Of a stretch of DNA of 64,000 bases, positions 1-8,640 are shown piece by piece (position 1 is the stretch's first letter; every line of letters starts with the position of its first letter). The position numbers and the translations under genes are program-made. This DNA comes from Bradyrhizobium ottawaense (GTDB lineage: Bacteria; Pseudomonadota; Alphaproteobacteria; Rhizobiales; Xanthobacteraceae): positions 4,316,001 through 4,380,000 of the forward strand of contig NZ_CP029425.2 of NCBI RefSeq assembly GCF_002278135.3, written 5' to 3'. The notes beneath the pieces were generated by a model. The model did no database searches. It was given only the letters and a program-made list of their open reading frames with translations, and was not told the origin of the DNA.

Positions 1-1998
1 CGCGTGGCGGCCTGTGTCACCACGTCCCATGTCGCAGATCCCTCGGCCAACGCAAAGGCCGTGCTGGCGGCGGCCGATGCCTGCCATGAGCAGTCGGTGG
101 CGGTCGCGGTGTTTCCCGAGCTGTGCCTGTCCGGCTATGCGATCGAAGACCTGGTCAAGCAGGATCCGCTGCTCGATGCGGTCGAGCGCGGCCTCGTAGG
201 CCTCGTTGAGGCCTCAGCGGGACTGATGACGGTCCTGATCGTCGGAGCGCCGCTGCGCTTTGGTCATCGCATCTACAATTGTGCCGTCGTCATTCACCGC
301 GGCAACATCCTCGGCGTGGTGCCGAAGACGTACCTGCCGACCTACCGCGAATTCTACGAAGGGCGGCATTTCGCCTCCGGCGCCGGCATGGTCGGAGAGA
401 CGATCGCGTTCGGCGGGCTGCATGCGCCGTTCGGCGTTGACCTCTTGTTTGCGGCCGAGGACGTTCCGGGCCTCACCATCGGCGTCGAGATCTGCGAGGA
501 CATGTGGATTCCGGTGACGCCGGCCTCGGAGCTGGCGCTTGCGGGCGCGAGCGTGCTGATCAATCTCTCGGGCAGCCCGATCACGATCGGCCGGGCGCGC
601 TCGCGCGCGCTGCTGTGCCAATCGACATCGGCGCGCTGCCTCGCGGCGTACGTCTATTCGGCCGCTGGGGCCGGGGAATCGACCACGGATCTTTCCTGGG
701 ACGGCCAGACCTCGATCTACGAGAACGGCGTGCTGCTGGCCGAGGGCGAGCGGTTCCGCCAGGGCGGCCAGATCACGCTGGCTGACGTCGATCTCGATCT
801 GCTCAGGCAGGAGCGTGCCTCGATGGGGACGTTCGATGACAACCGCCGGCAGCGCGAGGCGTTTTTCCGCAAGGTGACATTCGCGCTGAAGCCGCCGGCC
901 GCCGACATCGGCTTCCTGCGCAAGGTCGAGCGCTTTCCGTTCGTGCCGAGCGACGAAAGCCTGCTCGAGCAGGATTGCTACGAGGCCTACAACATCCAGG
1001 TCGCCGGCCTCGTGCAGCGCATGCGCGCGACCGGCACCAAGCGCGTCGTGATCGGCGTGTCGGGCGGGCTTGATTCCACCCATGCACTGATCGTCGCCGC
1101 CAAGGCAGTCGACCTGCTCGGCCTGCCGCGCGAAAACATCCTGGCCTACACCATGCCGGGCTTTGCCACCGGCAGTGAAAGCAAGACCCATGCATTGGCG
1201 CTGATGCAGGCGTTGCAGACGAGCTGGCAGGAGCTCGATATCCGCACCACCGCGACGCAGATGCTGAAGGATATCGGCCATCCCTTCGGCAATGGCCAGA
1301 AGGTCTACGATGTCACCTTCGAGAACGTGCAGGCCGGCCTGCGTACGGATTACCTGTTCCGGCTCGCCAACCATCACGGCGGCATCGTCATCGGAACCGG
1401 CGATCTCTCCGAGCTCGCGCTCGGCTGGTGTACCTATGGCGTCGGCGACCAGATGGCACATTACAACGTCAATGCCGGCGTGCCGAAGACGCTGATCCAG
1501 CATCTGATCCGCTGGGTGATCTCATCGAAGCAGTTCAGCGACGACGTCAACCGGACGCTTGGCTCGATCCTGGCCGCCGAGATCTCGCCTGAGCTGGTGC
1601 CGGTCGAGCCCGGCCAGAAGCCGCAGAGCACCGAAGCATCCGTCGGCCCTTACGAGCTGCAGGATTTCAACCTGTTCTACACGCTGCGGTTCGGCATGCG
1701 TCCGTCCAAGATCGCCTTCATGGCGCAGCACGCGTGGAAGGATGTCGCCAATGGCGAATGGCCGCCGGCATTCCCGAGCGACCGGCGCAAGGCCTATGAT
1801 CTCAAGGACATCCGCCGCTGGCTCGAGGTGTTCCTGCGCCGCTTCTTCGCCTTCAGCCAGTTCAAGCGCTCGGCGATGCCGAACGGCCCAAAGGTCTCGG
1901 CGGGCGGCTCGCTGTCGCCCCGCGGCGATTGGCGTGCGCCCTCGGATTCGAGCGCGGCGGCATGGCTCGAGGATCTCGAGCGGAACGTGCCGAACTGA
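1..1998 (+). CDS. nadE: NAD+ synthase, glutamine-hydrolysing (5' partial)
   Basis: Makes NAD+ from nicotinic acid adenine dinucleotide, ATP and glutamine-derived ammonia in the cytoplasm. The N-terminal half is a nitrilase-type glutaminase: Glu in FPELCLSGY, Lys in PKTYLPTYREF and the Cys nucleophile in EICEDMW form the expected triad. The C-terminal half is an adenine-nucleotide alpha-hydrolase synthetase with the P-loop SGGLDSTHAL near 1060-1090. The reading frame is open to the window edge, and the first visible start-like codon (GTG at 4) lies within conserved nitrilase sequence, so the real start is a short way outside. About 665 residues are visible, close to the usual length of about 680. 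No damage seen. Confidence 0.93.
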   Translation, partial: RVAACVTTSHVADPSANAKAVLAAADACHEQSVAVAVFPELCLSGYAIEDLVKQDPLLDAVERGLVGLVEASAGLMTVLIVGAPLRFGHRIYNCAVVIHRGNILGVVPKTYLPTYREFYEGRHFASGAGMVGETIAFGGLHAPFGVDLLFAAEDVPGLTIGVEICEDMWIPVTPASELALAGASVLINLSGSPITIGRARSRALLCQSTSARCLAAYVYSAAGAGESTTDLSWDGQTSIYENGVLLAEGERFRQGGQITLADVDLDLLRQERASMGTFDDNRRQREAFFRKVTFALKPPAADIGFLRKVERFPFVPSDESLLEQDCYEAYNIQVAGLVQRMRATGTKRVVIGVSGGLDSTHALIVAAKAVDLLGLPRENILAYTMPGFATGSESKTHALALMQALQTSWQELDIRTTATQMLKDIGHPFGNGQKVYDVTFENVQAGLRTDYLFRLANHHGGIVIGTGDLSELALGWCTYGVGDQMAHYNVNAGVPKTLIQHLIRWVISSKQFSDDVNRTLGSILAAEISPELVPVEPGQKPQSTEASVGPYELQDFNLFYTLRFGMRPSKIAFMAQHAWKDVANGEWPPAFPSDRRKAYDLKDIRRWLEVFLRRFFAFSQFKRSAMPNGPKVSAGGSLSPRGDWRAPSDSSAAAWLEDLERNVPN

Positions 1999-2030
1999 TC
2001 GGGGAGGCGGATCGTTGGGGAGATGATCTG

Positions 2031-2411
2031 ATGTTGGCAGGGGATGGAGCGGAAGCGGAGGAGGCCAGGGTCGTCAACGGCCTCTACATCTTCGACATCG
2101 AGATGCGCGACGGCAAGCGCGGGCAGGCGAGAGGCGTCGTCGTGCTGTGCGACGGACGCATCATGGGCGGCGACAGCTATTTCTACTACACCGGCACCTA
2201 CACCTTCCGGAACGGCAAGTGGCGGGGCGACATGATCGTCAATCAGCATACCGAAGCGGTCGGCAGGACGCTTGCGTTCGGCGGCAGGGAGGTCACCTGC
2301 GGCTTCTCGGGCGACTATTCCGCAGGCGGTGCCGAGGTCGAAGGCATGGCACTGGTCGGCAAGACCAGCGTGACATTCACCGCCCGCCTCACGCTGAAGG
2401 ACGCGATGTAA
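2031..2411 (+). CDS. GrlR-like small protein
   Basis: A 126-residue protein resembling the GrlR family: a core beginning VVNGLYIFDIEM, then GVVVLCDGRIMGGDSYFYY and a C-terminal beta-rich part ending in FTARLTLKDAM. In enterohaemorrhagic E. coli GrlR is a calycin-like repressor partner for type III secretion, but single-gene homologues are widespread without that system and none is visible here, so no pathway can be assigned. I chose the ATG at 2031 because the open frame further upstream runs inside nadE. It follows nadE by 32 bases and may be cotranscribed. The start is uncertain because no strong ribosome binding site precedes it. Confidence 0.7.
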   Translation: MLAGDGAEAEEARVVNGLYIFDIEMRDGKRGQARGVVVLCDGRIMGGDSYFYYTGTYTFRNGKWRGDMIVNQHTEAVGRTLAFGGREVTCGFSGDYSAGGAEVEGMALVGKTSVTFTARLTLKDAM

Positions 2412-2441
2412 ATCCGCGTGACCGGCCCTCGTTCCTGCTCA

Positions 2442-2466
2442 GGAACCTTCGCACCTACAGAGCGTT
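2442..2466 (+). promoter_or_regulatory. EcfG-type (general stress) promoter
   Basis: GGAAC at 2442-2446 and CGTT at 2463-2466 are separated by exactly 16 bases, matching the alphaproteobacterial EcfG consensus. The predicted transcript starts near 2473, about 30 bases before the ATG at 2503, leaving room for the AGGAGAGGG ribosome binding site at 2491. The -35 element is the right arm of a perfect inverted repeat, GTTCCTG-CT-CAGGAAC, at 2431-2446. Confidence 0.7.
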
Positions 2467-2502
2467 CGCGTCTGTTGTTGCGAATTGTCGAGGAGAGGGA
2501 CC

Positions 2503-3747
2503 ATGCGTCAACATTTGATGTTATCGACTGCGGCCGTCGGGCTCATGCTCGCGTCCGGCATCGCCTACGCCCAGGCGCCCGGTGAGCGCAGAGACGAGCC
2601 AAAACGGACCGAGGAACCGGCGAAAGGCGCCGCGCCCCGCGGTGGTGCAGCTCAAGAACGCGTCCAAGATCGCGCCCAGGGCGCACAAGAGAAGGTGCAG
2701 GGAGCCGGCCGCGAGGAGAAAGGCGGCGGCCGCCGTGCGGAGGAAGAGAAGGGACGACAAGGCACCGCCGCCGAACGCGGCCAGCCCAATGCGAAAGAGC
2801 AGGCCCAGGAGTCTCGCGAGCCATCGCGAGATCGCAACCGAGAAGCCGACACGGCGAAACAAGGTCGCGAGACCGGCAAGAGCAGCGCCGAGACGAAGCA
2901 GGATAAGTCTGCGCCGCAGAAATCAACCGCCGAGTCCGAGAAATCCAAGACCGGCCCCGCTGGCCAGCAGAACGAGCGCACGGGAGCTGCGGCCAACCAG
3001 AAAGAGCAGAACCAGCCTCCGCGCAATGCCGCCGAGCAACAGCCGGCGCAACAGAACAACCGGCCGGCCACCGCGACGGACACGAACCGCGCAGCTCCGA
3101 CCAACAATGCGCAAACCGCACCTTCCGGTACGCAGACCAATCAAGCCAATCAGACCACCCAGACCAACACGCAGGTTGGTCAGCAGACCAGCGTGACCAC
3201 CGAGAAGCAGGTGCGGATGTCTGAAACGGTGAGCCGCGCGCGATTGGCGCAGCCGGAGCGCAACCTGAACATCTCGATCCGGATCGGCGAGACGATCCCA
3301 CCGCGCGTGCGTCTCTACCGGCTGCCGCCGGAGATCGTCACGATCGAGCCCCAATATCGGGATTACGAGTATTTCGCGACCGACGATGACGTCGTCATCG
3401 TTGAGCCGCGGACGCATCGCATCGTCAGCCAGGTGCCGCGCGATCCGTCGCGAGCCCGCGCGCAGATGGGCGGCGCGGCCTCGTCGAACGTGGCAGCCGC
3501 CGGCAGCGCGACGAACAATAGCGTGAATTGTCAGATCATGCGGCGTGATGCGTCGGGCAATGTCGCCCAGGCAGAGCCGTCAACGGTCGGCTCGACCGCG
3601 CGCACGGATTCGCTGAGCGTGACGGTTCAGATGCCGGATGGCAGCTCGTCCGCACCGGTCGCCCTTGGGGCGGCCGCCGGCAATATCGTGGTCGCGACGC
3701 AAGGGCAGGGCGACTGCTCGGTGACGATCGAGCCGCAAACGCGCTGA
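2503..3747 (+). CDS. Secreted DUF1236 protein with long low-complexity region
   Basis: A 414-residue exported protein. Residues 1 to about 24 are a signal peptide ending AYAQA. Residues 25 to about 235 are a disordered stretch rich in Glu, Lys, Arg, Gln, Asn and Thr. Then comes a DUF1236-like module, with VRLYRLPPEI, a tyrosine-rich YRDYEYFATDDD and IVEPRTHRIV. A Ser/Thr/Ala-rich tail follows. DUF1236 has no known enzymatic role and is common in rhizobial envelope proteins. The ATG at 2503 is chosen because of the AGGAGAGGG ribosome binding site 5-12 bases upstream; the TTG at 2485 is less likely. An EcfG-type promoter just upstream suggests induction in the general stress response. Confidence 0.82.
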   Translation: MRQHLMLSTAAVGLMLASGIAYAQAPGERRDEPKRTEEPAKGAAPRGGAAQERVQDRAQGAQEKVQGAGREEKGGGRRAEEEKGRQGTAAERGQPNAKEQAQESREPSRDRNREADTAKQGRETGKSSAETKQDKSAPQKSTAESEKSKTGPAGQQNERTGAAANQKEQNQPPRNAAEQQPAQQNNRPATATDTNRAAPTNNAQTAPSGTQTNQANQTTQTNTQVGQQTSVTTEKQVRMSETVSRARLAQPERNLNISIRIGETIPPRVRLYRLPPEIVTIEPQYRDYEYFATDDDVVIVEPRTHRIVSQVPRDPSRARAQMGGAASSNVAAAGSATNNSVNCQIMRRDASGNVAQAEPSTVGSTARTDSLSVTVQMPDGSSSAPVALGAAAGNIVVATQGQGDCSVTIEPQTR

Positions 3748-3769
3748 TCGAAAGACGACGCTGAAACGA

Positions 3770-3808
3770 CAACGCGCCGCCCGGATGCCCCAACCGGACG
3801 GCGCGTTG
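3770..3808 (+). terminator. Hairpin terminator after the DUF1236 gene
   Basis: Arms CAACGCGCCGCCCGG and CCGGACGGCGCGTTG form a 15-bp stem with one mismatch and a 9-base loop, 23 bases after the stop codon. There is no clear T-tract, so it may be weak or bidirectional. Confidence 0.55.
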
Positions 3809-4195
3809 CTGCGTTCAATCTGAAAGTTTCGAGGTCCGGAGTGCCTAGGAGTCCGGACCTCGTCACCTTGCCCCAGCCTTCAATCCCCCGCCCCATGTGG
3901 TCCCCCAACCCCATGTAGCGCGATCAGAGGGTGATGCCCGTGGAAGTGGCCGCCGATCGATGCACGCGATGTACGTGACATCGCGATAGGATTCCATTCC
4001 GGATCACTACGGACATAGACGCCGCTTGCCATGTGCCCGTTCTGCATCGGTGGTCTGATCGCTGTTGCCTGGTCCGCGGCACGCGATCGGCAGGATGTCC
4101 ACATCTCCTCGGCGCCGCGCAACTCGAATTCACGGGCCTGTCATTGAACTGGTCTAGCGCTGCTCCCGTCATCGCTGACGGCGAAGGAGCAAGCC
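3809..4195 (+). other. Intergenic stretch without recognisable gene
   Basis: No coding sequence could be supported. A His-rich open frame on the minus strand (3880-4122) has no ribosome binding site or recognisable family. The last 60 bases contain the ribosome binding site (GAAGGAG) of the isomerase gene and presumably the promoter of the ABC operon. Confidence 0.5.
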
Positions 4196-5011
4196 ATGTC
4201 GAAGCCGGTGCTGGGCGCCGCATTGTCCATCAAATCGATCCCTGCACATCGCGACTGGCTCCTCGACCGGCAGCGCGATCTCGAAATCCAGGATTTCTTC
4301 CGCGCCGATCTTCTCGACAGCGACTGGCGGAGCACGGCCGGCGAGATCAAGCAGATGCTGGCGGGCCATACCGGCCGGCTCGGCATTCACGGCCCGTTCT
4401 GGGGCTTCAAGATCGACAGCCACGATCCCATGATCCGCCAGGCCGTGACCAAGCGCCTGCTTCAGGGCCTCGACGCCGCCGAGTTCCTCGGCGCGACGCA
4501 GATGGTGATCCATTCGCCGTTCACGACCTGGGACCACAACAATCTCGATCTCTATCCTGACAATCGCGGCAATCTGGTCGAACGTGTCAAGGCGACGCTC
4601 GCCGAGGTGATCGCGCGCGCCGAGACCATCGGCTGCGAGATCGTCATCGAGAACATCGAGGACAAGGATCCGCGCGACCGGGTGCGCCTCGCCAGGGCGC
4701 TGGAAAGCGCCAAGGTCCGCGTCTCGCTCGACACCGGGCACGCCAACTACGCCCACATCTCCACCGGCGCGCCGCCGGTCGACTATTATGTCGAGACCGC
4801 TGGCGACATGCTGACCCATGTGCATCTGCAGGACACCGACGGCTTTGCCGACCGGCACTGGGCGCCGGGCGAAGGCAACATCCCCTGGGTCGCCGTGTTC
4901 CGTGCCCTTGGACGGCTGAATTCCAACCCGCGGCTGATCCTCGAACTCCGCAACCACGACGATGTCCGCGCCGGCGCAGCCTATCTGGCCGCGCGCGGTC
5001 TCGCCGAATAA
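4196..5011 (+). CDS. Sugar phosphate isomerase/epimerase-like TIM barrel protein
   Basis: A 271-residue protein of the xylose isomerase-like / AP endonuclease 2 TIM-barrel superfamily. Likely metal and substrate residues lie in the expected order: IHGPFWGFK, IHSPFTTWDHN, VIENIEDKD (Glu), SLDTGHANY (Asp, His) and THVHLQDTDG (His, Asp), with LILELRNHDD near the end. The family isomerises or epimerises sugars and related polyols; the substrate is unknown here. The ATG at 4196 follows a GAAGGAG site 6 bases upstream. It is the first gene of an operon with a peptide-type ABC importer (gap 23 bases), so its substrate may arrive through that importer. Confidence 0.82.
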   Translation: MSKPVLGAALSIKSIPAHRDWLLDRQRDLEIQDFFRADLLDSDWRSTAGEIKQMLAGHTGRLGIHGPFWGFKIDSHDPMIRQAVTKRLLQGLDAAEFLGATQMVIHSPFTTWDHNNLDLYPDNRGNLVERVKATLAEVIARAETIGCEIVIENIEDKDPRDRVRLARALESAKVRVSLDTGHANYAHISTGAPPVDYYVETAGDMLTHVHLQDTDGFADRHWAPGEGNIPWVAVFRALGRLNSNPRLILELRNHDDVRAGAAYLAARGLAE

Positions 5012-5034
5012 CCGCATCATCTGGGGCTACCGCC

Positions 5035-6672
5035 ATGAGCAAATTCACCCGTCGCGCCATCCTGAAAACCGGCGGCGCCGCCGCAGGTACGCTGCTGCTG
5101 CCGCGCTTTGCGATCGCGCAGGGCGACAACCGTCCGTCGGTGACGATCGCCGTGCAGAAGGTGACGAATGCGAACGTGCTCGACGTGCTGCGCGAGCAGT
5201 CCAATGTCGGCGAGCGCGTGTTCTTCTCCTCGATCTGGGAAGGCCTGATCTCCAAGAACTGGCGCGGCAGCCTCGAGGCCGTGCCCGGCCTTGCCACCGA
5301 ATGGCGCCGCATCGACGACCAGACCGTCGAGGTGAAGCTGCGCCAGGGCGTCAAGTTCCACAACGGTGACGAGTTGACCGCAGAGGACGTCGTCTTCACC
5401 TTCAGCCGCGAGCGCATGTTCGGCGAGACCGAGGCGAAGAGCCGCTCCACCATCCAGGCCTTCGAGAAGATCCCGACGCCGCGGCCGGGCAAGGAATTGC
5501 CGCCGGACGTCCCCGCGGTCGCACGCCGGATTTGGCCGGACCTCGTGCGGGTCGATGCGGTCGATAAATACACGGTGCGCTTCTACAATGCGACGCCCGA
5601 CGTCACGATCGAGGGCCGGCTGTCGCGCTACGGCTCCGACATCATGAACCGCCGCGCCTGGGACGAATCCGCGAGCTATCTCGATTGGGCGCGCAAGCCC
5701 GTGACGACCGGCCCCTACAGGGTTGTCGAGCTCAAGCCCGACGTGTCGCTGACGCTGGAAGCGCACGACGAATATTGGGGCGGCCGTCCGCCGCTCAAGC
5801 GCATCCGCTTCCTGGAAGTGCCGGAGGTTGCCAGCCGCATCAACGGGCTGCTCTCGGGCGAGTACCAGTTCGCCTGCGACATCCCGCCGGACCAGATCGC
5901 CGGCATCGAGAAGAACGCCGCGTTCGAAGTGCAGGGCGGCACCATCCTCAACCACCGCCTGACCGTGTTCGACAAGAACCACGCCCAGCTCGCCAATCCC
6001 TTGGTGCGGCGCGCCTTCACCCACGCGATCGACCGCCAGGCCATCGTCGACAGCCTGTGGGCCGGCCGCACCCGCGTGCCGAAGGGGCTGCAGTGGGAGT
6101 TCTACGGCGACATGTTCAACTCCGACTGGAGCGTGCCAGCCTATGATCCAAAGCTGGCGCAGGATCTGCTCAAGCAGGCCAATTACAAGGGCGATCCGAT
6201 TCCCTATCGCCTGCTCAACAATTACTACACCAGCCAGGTCGCGACCGCACAGGTGCTGGTCGAGATGTGGAAGTCGGTCGGCCTCAACGTCCAGATAGAG
6301 ACCAAGGAGAACTGGTCGCAGATCATGGAGCGCGCGCCCACGCGCGCCGTGCGCGATTGGTCTAACTCGGCCGCCTTCAACGATCCGGTCTCCTCGCTGG
6401 TCGCCCAGCACGGCCCGAACGGCCAGCAGCAGCAGATCGGCGAATGGACCAATGTCGAGCTGAACAAGCTCTCGGAATTCCTGGAGACCTCGACCGACCG
6501 TGCCGCCCGCAAGAAGGCGTTCCGCCGCATGCTGGAGATCGCCGAGCGCGAAGACCCCGCCTACACGGTGCTGCACCAGAACGCGACCTTCACGGCCAAG
6601 CCGAAGTCGATCAAGTGGAAGGCCTCGCCGGCGTTCGCGATGGATTTCCGCGCCGGCAATTTCGAGGCCTGA
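5035..6672 (+). CDS. ABC importer substrate-binding protein, family 5 (peptide/nickel type)
   Basis: A 545-residue periplasmic binding protein of the DppA/OppA class (SBP family 5). The N terminus, SKFTRRAILKTGG, has the twin arginines of a Tat signal, followed by a hydrophobic stretch ending in AIAQG. Typical family 5 segments follow: a WEGLISKNW-like segment, LRQGVKFHNGDELTAEDVVF, VTTGPYRVVE and a VRRAFTHAIDRQAIV segment. It delivers ligand to the membrane subunits encoded downstream. Family 5 proteins bind peptides, but also opines, sugars, nickel and glutathione, so the ligand cannot be read from sequence; the neighbouring sugar isomerase argues that a non-peptide ligand is possible. Confidence 0.9.
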   Translation: MSKFTRRAILKTGGAAAGTLLLPRFAIAQGDNRPSVTIAVQKVTNANVLDVLREQSNVGERVFFSSIWEGLISKNWRGSLEAVPGLATEWRRIDDQTVEVKLRQGVKFHNGDELTAEDVVFTFSRERMFGETEAKSRSTIQAFEKIPTPRPGKELPPDVPAVARRIWPDLVRVDAVDKYTVRFYNATPDVTIEGRLSRYGSDIMNRRAWDESASYLDWARKPVTTGPYRVVELKPDVSLTLEAHDEYWGGRPPLKRIRFLEVPEVASRINGLLSGEYQFACDIPPDQIAGIEKNAAFEVQGGTILNHRLTVFDKNHAQLANPLVRRAFTHAIDRQAIVDSLWAGRTRVPKGLQWEFYGDMFNSDWSVPAYDPKLAQDLLKQANYKGDPIPYRLLNNYYTSQVATAQVLVEMWKSVGLNVQIETKENWSQIMERAPTRAVRDWSNSAAFNDPVSSLVAQHGPNGQQQQIGEWTNVELNKLSEFLETSTDRAARKKAFRRMLEIAEREDPAYTVLHQNATFTAKPKSIKWKASPAFAMDFRAGNFEA

Positions 6673-6673
6673 G

Positions 6674-7657
6674 GTGTCACCACTCGTCAGCATTGCAGGC
6701 CTGAGCGTCGCCTTCAGCGGCGTGCCGGTCCTGCGCGGTGTCGATCTCGCTCTTGGCAAGGGCGAGGCGCTCGGCCTCGTCGGCGAGTCCGGATCGGGCA
6801 AGTCGGTGACCTGGCTTGCCGCGCTCGGGCTGTTGCCACGGCATGCCAAGGTCTCGGGCTCGGTGCGGCTCGACGGACGCGAGATCCTGGGCGCGCCGGC
6901 GGCCGAGCTCGACACGGTGCGGGGCGGGCGCGTCGCCATGATCTTCCAGGATCCGGCGAGCGCGCTCAACCCGGTCTTGACCATCCGCAGGCAGCTCTGT
7001 GAAGCGCTGGCGCTGCATCGTGATCTCCAAGGCAACGCCGTGAAGGCAGAAGCGCGACGGCTGCTCGATCTCGTCGGCATTCCCGATGCGGGCCGGCGGC
7101 TGGAGGCCTATCCGCACGAATTCTCCGGCGGCCAGGTCCAGCGCATCATGATCGCGATGGCGCTTGCCGGAAATCCGGATCTCCTGATCGCGGACGAGCC
7201 GACCACGGCGCTGGATGCCACCATTCAGGCCCAGATCCTGGAGCTGCTCTCGACGGTCCGCCGCGAACTCGGCATGGCGATGGTGCTGATCAGCCATGAT
7301 CTCGGCGTCGTCGCGGAGAATTGCGACCGCGTCGCGGTGATGTATGCCGGCCGCATCGTCGAGCAGGCCCCCGCCAATCAGCTGTTCGCCGATCCCGTGC
7401 ATCCCTATGCCCAGGGCCTGATCGGCGCGCTGCCGCCGCTCGACGGACCACGCCGCCGTCTCACCGCCATTCCCGGCACCGTGCCCGATCCCGCGATGAT
7501 GCCTGATGGCTGCGCCTTCGCGCCGCGTTGTGCGATGGCGGCCGAGGCGTGCGGCGTTTCCGCGCCGAGTCTGGCGCCCATCGCCGATGATCGGGCTGTC
7601 GCCTGCATCCGCGCCGAAGCCTCGCGCCGCGCGCTGCTCGGGATCGCGGCCGAATGA
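6674..7657 (+). CDS. Peptide-type ABC importer ATPase 1 (DppD-like)
   Basis: A 327-residue ATPase beginning at the GTG at 6674, one base after the binding-protein stop codon. All nucleotide-binding motifs are intact: Walker [13 protein letters not shown]-loop [11 protein letters not shown], signature [15 protein letters not shown], Walker [13 protein letters not shown] and the H-loop LISHDLG. The C-terminal extension with [12 protein letters not shown] is the conserved cysteine-bearing oligopeptide-type C-terminal domain. It works as a heterodimer with the next gene product at the cytoplasmic face. An ATG-initiated start within the upstream overlapping frame is not credible, as that would extend into the previous gene. 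Confidence 0.9.
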   Translation: MSPLVSIAGLSVAFSGVPVLRGVDLALGKGEALGLVGESGSGKSVTWLAALGLLPRHAKVSGSVRLDGREILGAPAAELDTVRGGRVAMIFQDPASALNPVLTIRRQLCEALALHRDLQGNAVKAEARRLLDLVGIPDAGRRLEAYPHEFSGGQVQRIMIAMALAGNPDLLIADEPTTALDATIQAQILELLSTVRRELGMAMVLISHDLGVVAENCDRVAVMYAGRIVEQAPANQLFADPVHPYAQGLIGALPPLDGPRRRLTAIPGTVPDPAMMPDGCAFAPRCAMAAEACGVSAPSLAPIADDRAVACIRAEASRRALLGIAAE

Positions 7658-8640
7658 GCCCGCCGCTCGTCGAGGTGTCCGCGATCGCTCGCAGTTATTC
7701 CCAGCGTTCCGGGATGTTCGGCCGCAGCACAGCCGTGCACGCGGTCGATGGCGTGTCGCTGACGATCCGCAAAGGCGAAACGCTGGGCCTCGTCGGCGAG
7801 TCCGGTTCGGGCCAGTCGACCACCGGACGCGTCGTGCTCGGCCTCGAGCCGCCCGATAGCGGCGAGGTGAGGTTCGACGGCAAGCCGATGGCTGCGCCGG
7901 GCACGCCGGCTTGGCGCGCAGAGCGCGCCCGCATGCAAATGATCTTCCAGGACCCGCTCGGCGCGCTGGACCGCCGTTTGCCGGTCGCGGCGCAAATCCG
8001 TGAGCCCCTCGACATTCACGGCGTCGGCTCACCCACGATGCGCGATGAGCGCGTCCGCGAATTGCTGCGCGCCGTCGAGCTGACGCCTGCGCATGGCGCG
8101 CGTTATCCGGGCGCACTGTCCGGCGGCCAGCGTCAGCGTATCGTGCTGGCGCGGGCGCTGGCGACAAAGCCCGATTTCCTGGTCTGCGACGAGCCGGTCA
8201 GCGCCCTCGACGTCTCGATCCAGGCGCAGGTGGTGAACCTGCTTTGCGATCTCCAGGCCCAACTCTCGCTCACCTTGCTGTTCATCAGCCACGATCTGCG
8301 CGTCGTCAGGCAGATCAGCAATGTCGTCGCCGTGATGTATCTCGGCCGCATCGTCGAGGTCGGCAGCGCCGACGATCTGTTCGCGCGACCGGAGCATCCC
8401 TACACCCAGGCGCTGGTGTCCGCCTCGCCGGCACCGGGCCGCCGCAGCGCAGGCCGCATCGTGCTCGCGGGCGATCCGCCGAACCCAGCCGCGCGACCGC
8501 AAGGCTGCACCTTCCATCCGCGCTGCCCGCGCGCGATCGCGCGCTGTGCGCGCGAGGTGCCGGCGCTCGCGGCTGTCGGTGGCAACAGGCAGGTCGCCTG
8601 CCATCTCGTCACGGGCGCCGAGACACGGGACGCGGCGTGA
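7654..8640 (+). CDS. Peptide-type ABC importer ATPase 2 (DppF-like), Walker A Lys replaced by Gln
   Basis: A 328-residue ATPase whose ATG overlaps the preceding stop codon (ATGA). The fold motifs are DppF-like: Q-loop IFQDPLGALDRR, signature LSGGQRQRIVLARAL, Walker B FLVCDEPVSALD, H-loop FISHDLR and a C-terminal oligopeptide-type domain with FHPRCPRA. The Walker A motif, however, reads GESGSGQSTTGR: codon 54 (7813-7815) is CAG instead of AAG/AAA. The lysine normally contacts ATP phosphates, so this site may be impaired and the dimer could work asymmetrically through the intact partner. A one-base sequencing error (A to C) would give the same reading. Confidence 0.88.
   Translation: MSPPLVEVSAIARSYSQRSGMFGRSTAVHAVDGVSLTIRKGETLGLVGESGSGQSTTGRVVLGLEPPDSGEVRFDGKPMAAPGTPAWRAERARMQMIFQDPLGALDRRLPVAAQIREPLDIHGVGSPTMRDERVRELLRAVELTPAHGARYPGALSGGQRQRIVLARALATKPDFLVCDEPVSALDVSIQAQVVNLLCDLQAQLSLTLLFISHDLRVVRQISNVVAVMYLGRIVEVGSADDLFARPEHPYTQALVSASPAPGRRSAGRIVLAGDPPNPAARPQGCTFHPRCPRAIARCAREVPALAAVGGNRQVACHLVTGAETRDAA

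Noticed and set aside
3880..4122. His-rich minus-strand open frame between the DUF1236 gene and the isomerase
   Set aside because: No ribosome binding site or recognisable family; the His richness may be chance, so it was not called as a gene.
5017..7080. Long open frame on the minus strand opposite the ABC binding protein and first ATPase
   Set aside because: Composition and position show it to be the antisense shadow of GC-rich coding sequence; the plus-strand genes have clear families and motifs.
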